NCBI GenBank assembly: GCA_903912275.1
Contig: CAIWGR010000538.1
Span: forward strand, 1-9,469
Source of the DNA: an uncultured delta proteobacterium
GTDB taxonomy: Bacteria; Myxococcota_A; Bradymonadia; REDH01
DNA: 9,469 nucleotides
Direction: 5' to 3'
This document shows positions 1 through 7,133 of this stretch, in pieces (the first letter of the stretch is position 1; the number at the start of each line of letters is the position of its first letter). The position numbers and the translations under genes were made by a program. The notes under the pieces were generated by a model, which was not told the origin of the DNA, made no database searches, and worked only from the letters and a program-made list of their open reading frames with translations.

Positions 1-98
1 CGCTCGCCGCGATCCGCAAGTCGACCTTCTGGAGGGCGGCCGAACCCTACTGGCGCTTAAAGGCCCGCCTCACGGCGCTTGGTGGGCGACGACGCTGA
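1..98 (+). CDS. C-terminal fragment of an unidentified protein (5' end outside window)
   Basis: The plus-strand frame beginning at base 3 is open from the left edge and ends in TGA at 96-98. It encodes about 31 residues containing FWRAAEPYWRLKARL and finishing in a basic GGRRR tail. Support comes from composition: of the first 25 codons nearly all end in G or C, the pattern of the real genes here, while the other two plus frames do not show it. The amphipathic, aromatic and basic tail looks like a genuine protein end, but I cannot name the family. It converges on the minus-strand membrane protein and overlaps its last 29 bases. The alternative is a chance open frame, since only about 95 bases are visible. 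Confidence 0.5.
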   Translation, partial: LAAIRKSTFWRAAEPYWRLKARLTALGGRRR

Positions 99-1965
99 CG
101 TAGAGGTGGAAGCGGTCGTCGTTGCGGATCGCGCCGAGCATCGTCGAATACGGTTCGATGCCGAACTCCTTGAAGTGCAGCTCGGTGAAGGTCTCGGCCG
201 CGAGAAGGCCGTCCTTCTCGCTCCAGGTCGCCGCCAGCGCAGGGAACCAGCCGAGCTCGGCACCAACCTTCGAACCTGCCACCATTCCGGTGACCGAGAG
301 CTGCATGGGGCAGCCCGTGAAGCGGCCGATGAAGAGGCCGCCCTGCTTCACATCTGCAACGTAGCCGCGACGCTCCACGCCCTCCACATCGGCAGGGCTG
401 CCGAAGAGGATGACATCCTCATACGCGGCTCCGAATGCTGCCATCGCGGAGCGAACAGCCCGCTTCTGCGGTGCGTCCGGCGGTGTCGATGGGTCGCGCA
501 GGATGCGCCAGAAGTCTCGCGCCGGCACGGGTGGAAAGAGCGAGTCGAGTGGGCCCTTGAAGACAAACGGATGACCCTGCGGGATGTTGGCGAAGAAGTA
601 GGGAGCCATGCCGCCCTGCGCCACTGCATAAAGCAGCCCGACGTTGATGAGGGGCTGCGCAAAAGGCACCTCGGCCTCTGCGTCGACGGGCCCTGGGAGC
701 CCCATGGGGTCGGCGATCAGCGGCAGTCTCGGGCCGCTGCGATGGATGCGGGCCTGCAGGCCCGCGAGGGCCGGTTTGGCCGCTGCATCGAGCTTGCGGT
801 TGTGGTCCTCCGTCCATCGGAGCGAACCTGCGGTGAACCAGATGAGCCAGACCACGAAGATGAGTTTGGTGAAGCGGCCGAAGCGCTCAAGCGGCAGTGT
901 GAGAATGCCGAGCAGCACGGCGAGGGGCATCGGGCGCGGCGCGAAGAACTGCCAGCTGAGCAGGTTGATGGGGCTGGAGAGCGCGAGCGCAAAAAGGACC
1001 AGCGAGGTCGCGGCCAGCGCGACGTCGAGCGGGCGGGCGCGGCGGTCGCGGAGGTCGAGCGCCGTGATGGTGATACCGGCGAGCGCGGCGAAGAGAGGGA
1101 CGAGCTCGCGTTCGGTGGTCCCAGGGGTGAAGGTCCGTGCGAGGAGGAAGAAGCGGTCGCCAATGGCATCGGGCCATGGCGGGGTCGCGAGTGCCCCTTG
1201 GTAGGCGGCATCGACGGCGCCCACGCCCGAGGCGGTCAGCGCGGCGATGATGGCGGCGGGTAGCCCGGCGATCATGGCGCCTACGAGGCCGCGCATCCTC
1301 CGCGAGGGCCGCTCTCGTGCGACAAAGATGGCGAGCACGGCCAGGCCCGTCATTGCCGCGACAGCGACGTGGCAAAGGGCGACGAGGGTGAGCAGCGCGC
1401 TTGTGCCGAAGACCACGGGCCAGGAGAGCCGCTCGCGAGAGAGTGCGGCAAGCAGCGCGAAGAGGGCCAGCCCCAGACCGACGGCGAAGGAGAAGAAGCC
1501 CATGTAGAGCACCCACTGGCCGGCGGTTGCTGCGGCGAAGAGGCCGAGCCAGGCGCGGTGTGGCTCCACCTTCCGCGCGAGCAGGAAGCCACCCACCGAC
1601 CAGAGCGCGACAATGCAGCCGAGGACCGCCGAGGTCGCAGCCTGCCAGCCGAGGCTGGGTTCAAAAATGCGGAAGAGCGAGAGGAAGCCGAGTGCCGTGA
1701 GGGGATGACCCTGCTCGACAAAGTGGAGATAGCCGCTGCCAGCATCGGCGGCGTGGCCAACAAGCCAGGCAGCGAGGATGTGGTGGGGGCCGTCGTGGGT
1801 GGGCAGGTAGTCAGGGCGGGCGAAGGCGGCGACGGCGCGAATGACGAAGTAGACGGCGATGGCGGGCAGCAGGAGCCGCGTGAAGCAGCCGACCGGGCGC
1901 GATGGTGGCGCCGCCCCTCCGGCGGGTTCGGACGGGCGGCTTGATTGCGAGGAACGACGCGACAT
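70..1965 (-). CDS. Polytopic integral membrane protein with soluble C-terminal domain, possibly GT-C-like
   Basis: The protein is 631 residues. The ATG at 1963-1965 is chosen because GGAGAG lies 5 bases upstream (plus-strand 1971-1976). The frame stays open further upstream, but that stretch is antisense to the methyltransferase. Residues 1-29 are Ser/Arg/Pro-rich and probably cytoplasmic. Residues about 30-382 contain roughly 9-11 hydrophobic helices (for example 30-48, 108-129, 157-175, 184-215, 226-247, 288-305, 314-335, 345-360, 366-382). Residues about 385-631 form a soluble, probably extracytoplasmic domain. After helix 1 comes a conserved-looking loop, PTHDGPHH (55-62). An acidic/His loop in this position with this overall architecture recalls GT-C glycosyltransferases and related polyprenyl-sugar-using membrane proteins, but this is inference from topology. 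It could equally be an uncharacterised membrane family. The stop is TGA at 70-72. No neighbouring gene fixes the function. Confidence 0.85.
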   Translation of the reverse strand: MSRRSSQSSRPSEPAGGAAPPSRPVGCFTRLLLPAIAVYFVIRAVAAFARPDYLPTHDGPHHILAAWLVGHAADAGSGYLHFVEQGHPLTALGFLSLFRIFEPSLGWQAATSAVLGCIVALWSVGGFLLARKVEPHRAWLGLFAAATAGQWVLYMGFFSFAVGLGLALFALLAALSRERLSWPVVFGTSALLTLVALCHVAVAAMTGLAVLAIFVARERPSRRMRGLVGAMIAGLPAAIIAALTASGVGAVDAAYQGALATPPWPDAIGDRFFLLARTFTPGTTERELVPLFAALAGITITALDLRDRRARPLDVALAATSLVLFALALSSPINLLSWQFFAPRPMPLAVLLGILTLPLERFGRFTKLIFVVWLIWFTAGSLRWTEDHNRKLDAAAKPALAGLQARIHRSGPRLPLIADPMGLPGPVDAEAEVPFAQPLINVGLLYAVAQGGMAPYFFANIPQGHPFVFKGPLDSLFPPVPARDFWRILRDPSTPPDAPQKRAVRSAMAAFGAAYEDVILFGSPADVEGVERRGYVADVKQGGLFIGRFTGCPMQLSVTGMVAGSKVGAELGWFPALAATWSEKDGLLAAETFTELHFKEFGIEPYSTMLGAIRNDDRFHLYVSVVAHQAP

Positions 1966-2097
1966 CTTTGCTCTCCGTGACGACGGGCAGCGGCTGTCTA
2001 GCGGAGGGCCCGCACAGGCGCCACCGGCGCACCCGAGGCTCGACATCGGGCGCGGTTGCTGCTTCACGGTGGCTCCGCCGTCTGCCCCGAGGCCTCC
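1966..2097. promoter_or_regulatory. Divergent intergenic control region
   Basis: These 132 bases separate the minus-strand membrane protein from the plus-strand methyltransferase, so both promoters should lie here or slightly inside the genes. Both ribosome sites are visible: GGAGAG for the membrane protein (1971-1976, read on minus) and GAGG at 2089-2092, 5 bases before the methyltransferase ATG. I see no convincing sigma70 -35/-10 pair on either strand. A short GCGCC-ACC-GGCGC inverted repeat at 2018-2030 is the only symmetric element, and in DNA this GC-rich it may be chance. Confidence 0.45.
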
Positions 2098-2724
2098 ATG
2101 TCGCTGCCCGTCAAACTCGCCTCCTCCGTCGCCACCTGGGACGAACGCTATGCCGAACCGGACTTCGCCTACGGTGATGCACCCAATGACTTCCTCGTCA
2201 GCCAGGGCGCGAGGCTGCAGGGTCCGGTGCTCTGTCTTGCCGAAGGCCAGGGCCGCAACGCGGTCTATCTCGCACGGCTTGGACTCGACGTCACCGCTGT
2301 GGATCAATCGGCCGTTGGCCTCGCCTGCGCGGAGCAGCTTGCTGCTCAACATGGCGTTACAATCCAGACGGCGGTCGCGGACCTGGGTGCCTTCGACCTT
2401 GGCGAGGAGCGCTGGGGTGCGATCGTCTCCATCTTCGCCCACGTGCCCGCTGCGATCCGGCAGGCTGTGCACGCACGCATCGCGACTGCGCTCAAGCCGG
2501 GCGGCCTCTTCCTGCTCGAGGCCTACCGGCCCGAGCAGCTCGGCCTCGGCACGGGCGGCCCGCAGAACCCCGCACTGATGATGTCGCTCGACGGGCTGCG
2601 CGAGGAGCTCACCGGCCTCGACTGGCTCGAGGGCGCAGAGGTGGAGCGAGAGATCCACGAGGGGGTCTATCACAACGGACTTTCGCGCACGATTCAGGTG
2701 ATCTGCCGCAAGCGCGGCGCCTAG
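2098..2724 (+). CDS. Class I SAM-dependent methyltransferase, TehB-like
   Basis: A 208-residue cytosolic protein with the Rossmann-like methyltransferase fold. The ATG at 2098 is preferred over one at 2056 because GAGG sits 5 bases upstream (2089-2092) and the family's typical N-terminus (WDERYAEPDFAYGDAPNDF, 14-32) then falls near the start. Visible SAM-binding elements are motif I, VLCLAEGQGRNA (44-55), with the Gly-rich turn; the acidic ribose-binding residue D69 in VTAVDQS; ADLGAFD (94-100); and the post-motif KPGG (133-136). The length and the WDERY...NDF start match the small methyltransferases annotated as TehB/tellurite-resistance-like. The true acceptor of most such proteins is unknown, so a tellurite role should not be assumed. 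It is divergent from the membrane protein and followed by a hairpin, suggesting a single-gene transcript. Confidence 0.9.
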   Translation: MSLPVKLASSVATWDERYAEPDFAYGDAPNDFLVSQGARLQGPVLCLAEGQGRNAVYLARLGLDVTAVDQSAVGLACAEQLAAQHGVTIQTAVADLGAFDLGEERWGAIVSIFAHVPAAIRQAVHARIATALKPGGLFLLEAYRPEQLGLGTGGPQNPALMMSLDGLREELTGLDWLEGAEVEREIHEGVYHNGLSRTIQVICRKRGA

Positions 2725-2732
2725 CGTGTTGC

Positions 2733-2759
2733 GGGCGGCCGAGCCGCCCTCTACTTTGG
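2733..2759 (+). terminator. Candidate rho-independent terminator after the methyltransferase
   Basis: A perfect 7-bp stem GGGCGGC / GCCGCCC (2733-2739 and 2743-2749) with a CGA loop starts 8 bases after the methyltransferase stop. It is followed by a T-rich but interrupted run (TCTACTTTGG). The stem is very stable, but the T tract is weak, so termination may be partial or the hairpin may instead protect the 3' end. It lies between the methyltransferase and the kinase gene and would separate their transcription. Confidence 0.45.
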
Positions 2760-2886
2760 TCAGGTTCTATCTGCCGGAGCGACATGTCCGTCTTTTTCAT
2801 CACGCCACGCGTTCAGCGTCTCGATAGACCGTTCGGACTGCCGGTTCGGAATCGATGCACGGTCGCGTTGCGCGTTACGCCGAGCC

Positions 2887-2890
2887 GAGG
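2887..2890 (+). promoter_or_regulatory. Ribosome-binding site deciding the kinase start
   Basis: GAGG at 2887-2890 lies 6 bases before a GTG at 2897-2899. The upstream in-frame ATG at 2855 has only a poor GGA (2848-2850). The GTG start also puts the kinase N-terminus at the usual place for this family, a few residues before LGPFVVGDRIGAG. Confidence 0.5.
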
Positions 2891-2896
2891 TGCGCG

Positions 2897-5800
2897 GTGA
2901 AGCCACGGCTGCAACTGGGACCGTTCGTCGTGGGAGACCGGATCGGCGCCGGCGCTATGGGCGAGGTCTACGCGGGGCGCCACGTTGCGGAGGAGCGGGA
3001 TGTCGCCATCAAGGTCATCGCGCGCGATGCCGCTGCGCGACCGCGGTTCCAGGACGAGTTCCGGCGGGAGGTCCGCGCCATGGCTCGGCTCGACCACCCC
3101 AACATCGTCCAGATTTACGACCTCGGTGTCATCGCAGAAGAGCAGGCGGAGCGCTCGTCTGGCAGGTTCGTCGCAGGTAGTCCCTACTTCGTGATGGAGC
3201 TCGGCTCTAACTCCCTCCTCGGCGTCCGCTTTCCGCTCCCGTGGCGCAGACTCACCACGCTGCTCGGTGAGCTGCTCGCGGCTGTAGGACATGCCCACGC
3301 GCGGGGTGTGCTGCACCGCGACATCAAGCCGGCGAACCTGCTCCGCGTCACGACGCCGGAGGGGCAGTCGCTTCGGCTGAGTGACTTCGGCATCGCCTGG
3401 GCTGCAGACAGCGACGGCGGGCGCGGCGCGGAGAGTGCAGAGGGAATGGTCGGTACGCCCATCTACATGGCACCCGAGCAGTTCGACGCAAGCTGGCGCG
3501 ACCATGGACCCTTCACCGATCTCTACGAGATCGGCATCGTCGCCTACGAGATGGCGATGGGCGCACCACCCTTCCGTGCCAACGCGACAGCGGGCTGGGC
3601 ACAGCACCACCGCGCCACCCCGCTGCCCCGCCTCGAAGCGCTCGGCGAAGACTATCCGAGCGGGTTTGCGGATTGGATTCGGACCATGGCTGCCAAGTCG
3701 CCCGGCGACCGCTTCCAGAACGCCGCTGACGCGGCCGCTGCGCTTCGGGCGCTCGACAGGCTCACGGTGGAGACGGCAGCCACTGCGACGGCGCGGCCCA
3801 TGGCGCCCGACACGGGTGCAGCCTGGCTCGCGCAGCAGCGGAGCGTTTCTGAGAACACGGAGCAGCCCAGCGAGGGACGTCCGCTCGCCCGGGTTGCGAT
3901 GCAAGCCTCCGATCGATCTGTCGGCCTGAACGAGCTTGAACCAGCGCGGCCGGCGCTGCTGACCGGCGTCGGCGCGGCCATCGCAGCCATCCGGCAGCCA
4001 CGGCTTAGCGGCCGAGCCGCCGAACGACGGCACCTCGCCGACGCATTGCAGCGGGTCCTCGACGGCGGCGGCGTTGAGCTCTTCGCGCTTGAGGGCGCGG
4101 CAGGGGTGGGCAAATCGAGACTCGCCCAGTGGCTCTGCGAACACGCCGCAGAGTTCGGCCTGGCGTTGCCGCTGCGCGCCGACCACGACCGCCTCGGCTC
4201 GCCTTGGAACCGCCTCGGACGTATGATGTCCGACGCCTACAGGTGCGACCGCCTCAAGCGACCCGAACTGCTCGCCCGCTCGGAGCGGCTGCTCACGGCA
4301 GAGGGCGTGTTGGACCCCACCGAGTGGCGCGCGACGGCCGAGCTCATGGCGGAGGGCCAGGCCGACGCATCACCGGCGGGCGACCTGCCGCTCATCACCT
4401 TCGCGGGCAGCGACGAGCGCTTCATTGTCTTCGCACGCTTTTTGCTTCGACGCAGCCTGCAGCGGCCGTTGATCGTCTGGCTCGACGACGCGCACGACGG
4501 CCTCAACGCGCTCCAGTTTGCCGACTTCTTCCGAGCATCGCATCCGACGGCCGCGGTCCTCTTCCTGCTGACCATCCGCGAAGACCTCCTCCCTCTCCAC
4601 GAGGCAGAGCGGGAGGTGATCGACCGGCTTGTGCCCCCGAGCAGCTCCAACCGCTGCAACCTCGGCCCGCTGTCGCACGACGACCAGCGTGAGTTGCTGG
4701 AGCGCAACATCGGGCTGTCCGGCGAACTCGCCGCGGCCGTCATCCAGCGCACGGCTGGCAACCCGCTCTTCGCCATGCAGTTGCTTGGTGCTTGGGTGCA
4801 GCGCGACGAGCTCACCCCATCGCGTGAGGGTCTCGTCTTGTCCGAACGAGCGGAGCTCGCACTGCCGAACAACCTTCATGCGCTGTGGGACGAGCGCCTC
4901 GCACGATGCCTGCTCCCCTTTGCTCCCGAGCGGGCCGACTTTCTCTGCCTCGCTGCAATGCTCGGTCATGCTATCGAGCATTCGATGCTCGCCGCGCTCT
5001 GCGAGCAGTGCGATCTGGTGTGCGACAGAGAGGTACTCGATGCTCTGCTCGCCTCTGGCCTTTTGCGCCAGAGCGATGGCCTGCTCTCCTTTTCGCATCC
5101 GCTGCTACGCGACCGTCTCGAAGTCGCGGCGCGCTCCCATCCGCAATGGCGCGCCTGGAGCCGCGCCTGCGCGAAGGTAACGCAGACCCACTTCAACGGG
5201 CAGGCCTACGCGACACTGGCACGCGCGGCGCAGTTCCTCGCACAGGCAGGCTGCTACGAGGAGGCCATCGCGCGCTACGCCGAGGCGGCGGACGATGCCC
5301 TCTCGACGGGCGAGACGCTGGTGGTGCCGGAGCTGCTTCGCGAACGGGGCAGGCTGCTCCGTGAGGCGGGGGTGCCGGACGACGACCCCAGGTTTGCTGA
5401 AGAGATGCTCATCCGCGCCGATGCCTTCCGCATCCAATGGGACTTCCACAGCGCCGCGGAGTGGGCGGAGCGGGGCCTGCAGGCCACCTCCATGCCCGAG
5501 GCCGCACACCTCCGCGGAAGAGCGTTGCTCCTGATGTCACACGTGCAGCGCCAACTCGGCGACACCGCCGCGGCCTCGCAGTATGCGCAGCAGGCGCTCC
5601 GTGCCTGCCAGCGCGCCGGCGACCGGCCCCGCACAGCCCGCTGCTTTCTGGCCATCGCCATCTTTCACCGCATGCGCGGCGCCATCGCGGAGGCGCTCGG
5701 CAACTACGAACGGGCACGGGCCATCTTCCTCGACCTCGGCGACCGGGCCGGCGTCGCACGCTGCCTTCTCGGACTGGGTCACCTCCACCGGGCCCAGCGG

Positions 5801-6397
5801 AGTTTCGCGCGCTCCGAGGAGACCTACACCGAGGCCATGGCGACCTTCCGTGAACTCGGCATCCGCAACGAGCTCGCCCAGTGTTTCAACGGCCTCGCGG
5901 AGGTCGCTCGCTACCGGGGCAACTTCGAACTCGCCCGGCAACACTATGTCGAAGCCCTCGAGATTCAGACCAGCATCGGCGTGAAGAGCCTCGTCCTGAC
6001 CCGCATCAACCTGGCCATGACCTCCATCCTGCAGGAGGAGTTCGACAGCGCCCGCGAAGTGCTCGAGGTGCTCGAGAAGCAGGTCCGCGCGCAGGGGCAG
6101 TTCGCCTTCCTCGTCTTCATCTACGTTGCGCTCCTGCCCTGCCTCGCGCAGCACGGCGACCGGATTGGCTGGCAGCACTATCTGCACCTGCTGCAGGAGT
6201 CGCTGCGGACGTCGCACCAGGTCGATGCCGACCTCGCCACCTTTGCAGCGCTGGCAGGCGAACTGCAGGCTGCTGCGGGTCGCATCGACGAGGCCGTCGT
6301 GGCGCTCGACATCGCCGCGCGCCAGTGGGAGTCGCTGGAGGACTGGCCGGCCTCCGACAAACTCCGACTTCGCATCTCGGAGCTGAGCCGGCGCTAG
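2897..6397 (+). CDS. Ser/Thr protein kinase – STAND ATPase – TPR signalling protein (PknK-like architecture)
   Basis: The protein is about 1166 residues from the GTG, or 1180 from an ATG at 2855; numbers below use the 1180 form. The kinase domain (about 20-300) is complete: Gly loop GAGAMGEV (31-38), VAIK lysine K53, helix-C E72, HRDIKPAN (154-161, catalytic D156), DFG (177-179), and activation-segment end GTPIYMAPE (200-208). Residues about 385-650 form a STAND/AAA-type NTPase with Walker A GAAGVGKS (414-421), Walker B LIVWLDDAH (539-547) and the GNPLF motif (635-639). Residues about 780-1170 are helical TPR-type repeats. The layout resembles PknK of Mycobacterium and many myxobacterial kinases. 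All catalytic residues are present, so activity is expected. No transmembrane segment and no C-terminal output domain (HTH, GGDEF, histidine kinase) is seen, so the kinase itself is the likely output, gated by nucleotide and by ligand or partner binding to the TPRs. Substrates are unknown. Confidence 0.93.
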   Translation: MKPRLQLGPFVVGDRIGAGAMGEVYAGRHVAEERDVAIKVIARDAAARPRFQDEFRREVRAMARLDHPNIVQIYDLGVIAEEQAERSSGRFVAGSPYFVMELGSNSLLGVRFPLPWRRLTTLLGELLAAVGHAHARGVLHRDIKPANLLRVTTPEGQSLRLSDFGIAWAADSDGGRGAESAEGMVGTPIYMAPEQFDASWRDHGPFTDLYEIGIVAYEMAMGAPPFRANATAGWAQHHRATPLPRLEALGEDYPSGFADWIRTMAAKSPGDRFQNAADAAAALRALDRLTVETAATATARPMAPDTGAAWLAQQRSVSENTEQPSEGRPLARVAMQASDRSVGLNELEPARPALLTGVGAAIAAIRQPRLSGRAAERRHLADALQRVLDGGGVELFALEGAAGVGKSRLAQWLCEHAAEFGLALPLRADHDRLGSPWNRLGRMMSDAYRCDRLKRPELLARSERLLTAEGVLDPTEWRATAELMAEGQADASPAGDLPLITFAGSDERFIVFARFLLRRSLQRPLIVWLDDAHDGLNALQFADFFRASHPTAAVLFLLTIREDLLPLHEAEREVIDRLVPPSSSNRCNLGPLSHDDQRELLERNIGLSGELAAAVIQRTAGNPLFAMQLLGAWVQRDELTPSREGLVLSERAELALPNNLHALWDERLARCLLPFAPERADFLCLAAMLGHAIEHSMLAALCEQCDLVCDREVLDALLASGLLRQSDGLLSFSHPLLRDRLEVAARSHPQWRAWSRACAKVTQTHFNGQAYATLARAAQFLAQAGCYEEAIARYAEAADDALSTGETLVVPELLRERGRLLREAGVPDDDPRFAEEMLIRADAFRIQWDFHSAAEWAERGLQATSMPEAAHLRGRALLLMSHVQRQLGDTAAASQYAQQALRACQRAGDRPRTARCFLAIAIFHRMRGAIAEALGNYERARAIFLDLGDRAGVARCLLGLGHLHRAQRSFARSEETYTEAMATFRELGIRNELAQCFNGLAEVARYRGNFELARQHYVEALEIQTSIGVKSLVLTRINLAMTSILQEEFDSAREVLEVLEKQVRAQGQFAFLVFIYVALLPCLAQHGDRIGWQHYLHLLQESLRTSHQVDADLATFAALAGELQAAAGRIDEAVVALDIAARQWESLEDWPASDKLRLRISELSRR
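5627..6091 (+). repeat. Tandem ~40-residue TPR-type repeats inside the kinase protein
   Basis: Residues about 925-1080 of the kinase protein show a regular period near 40 residues: a helix with LG or LA, a short polar turn, AxxxYxxAL/AxxxF, then LGDR/LGIR/IGVK before the next unit. Clear turn markers are LGDRAGVARC (961-970), LGIRNELAQC (1001-1010) and IGVKSLVLTR (1041-1050), spaced exactly 40 residues apart. This is the 40-residue TPR variant common in STAND-ATPase proteins. It forms a superhelical scaffold that presumably binds a regulator or substrate. The repeats are diverged at DNA level. Confidence 0.75.
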
Positions 6398-7113
6398 TCG
6401 TCGTTCGAGCGCTGCTTGACCGGCCGATAGGGATGAACCCAGCTGAGGTAGCTGCCGAGCTGACGCGCCTGGATCCAGACCCGTCCGCGACCGGAGAATT
6501 CGCAGACAATCGCTTCGCCGCCCATGAAGAAGGTCTTGAGCTTGGAGAAGAGGCCGGCGCGGGCTGTCGGCAGGCTCCGGACGCGATAGGTCACGGTGTC
6601 TTCGAAGGCGACGATGAAGCCGGTGTCGACGATGAGTCCATCGCTGGCCACATCGAGTGGAATGAGCGCTCCGAAGCTGTTGAAGAAGAGGTCGCCGCTG
6701 CCGCTCGCCTTGAGCATCACCAGCCCCTGCCCGCTGAAGAAGCCGCGTGCACCCTGCCAGCTTGCGGAGACTTCGACGCCCTCGCCATGCGCGAGGAAGG
6801 CGCCGCGCTGCACCAGCACCGTTCCGGAGCCATCGAGGCGCACATGCTGGATGTCGCCGAGCGAAGGCGGAGCAAAGGTCACTTCGCCGGACTCGGTCGC
6901 AGCATAGGTGGTCATGATAAGGCTCTCGCCGCCGAGCGCTCGTCCGATCGTTGCGCCGATGCCGCCGCGGAAGCCGGCAGTCAGCTTCACGCCGGAGGTC
7001 ATCGTCACCATCGCGCCAGGCTCAGCGAAGACCTTCTGGCCGGGCTCCAAGGCGACGCGAAGCAGCGGAAAATCGGGGCGCTCGTCGATGCGCGAAACAA
7101 GTAGATTCGACAT
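6394..7113 (-). CDS. AIM24/TIGR00266-family protein, copy 1 (last gene of operon)
   Basis: A 239-residue protein of the AIM24 family, which folds as Gly-rich beta repeats. The yeast namesake acts at the mitochondrial inner membrane; the bacterial biochemical role is unknown. The ATG at 7111-7113 is preferred over the extended frame to 7230 because GGAGA lies just upstream (plus-strand 7120-7124) and the extension would overlap the preceding gene. Family landmarks are EPGAMVTMTSGV (31-42), GGESLIM (61-67), GSGDLFFNSFGALIPLDV (138-155), VDTGFIVAFEDTV (162-174) and GGEAIVCEFSGRGRVWIQ (198-215). There is no signal peptide or membrane helix, so it is probably cytosolic or peripheral. It begins 20 bases after copy 2, implying co-transcription. 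Its TAG overlaps the convergent kinase stop codon. The C-terminal tail is polar (PVKQRSNDD). Confidence 0.9.
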   Translation of the reverse strand: MSNLLVSRIDERPDFPLLRVALEPGQKVFAEPGAMVTMTSGVKLTAGFRGGIGATIGRALGGESLIMTTYAATESGEVTFAPPSLGDIQHVRLDGSGTVLVQRGAFLAHGEGVEVSASWQGARGFFSGQGLVMLKASGSGDLFFNSFGALIPLDVASDGLIVDTGFIVAFEDTVTYRVRSLPTARAGLFSKLKTFFMGGEAIVCEFSGRGRVWIQARQLGSYLSWVHPYRPVKQRSNDD

Positions 7114-7133
7114 GGTTGTTCTCCGAAGCCCGA

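Noticed and set aside
79..1263. 394-residue plus-strand open frame opposite the membrane protein
   Set aside because: The translation is low-complexity Glu/Arg/Gly-rich with no domain signature; it is the usual antisense shadow of a GC-rich gene.
1966..2673. N-terminal extension of the membrane-protein frame up to an ATG at 2673
   Set aside because: It lies antisense to a well-supported methyltransferase, has no membrane or family features, and a good ribosome site marks the start at 1965.
2098..2724. Assignment of the methyltransferase to tellurite resistance
   Set aside because: Only general SAM-binding motifs are visible and no other tellurite gene is nearby, so substrate naming is not supported.
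2813..4186. 457-residue minus-strand open frame opposite the kinase domain
   Set aside because: The opposing frame holds every kinase motif in order, and this one shows no recognisable domain and is rich in Arg and Cys.
5881..7104. 407-residue plus-strand frame spanning the kinase end and AIM24 copy 1
   Set aside because: It crosses two real genes in the wrong frame or strand and encodes Arg/Ala/Glu-rich sequence without a family match.
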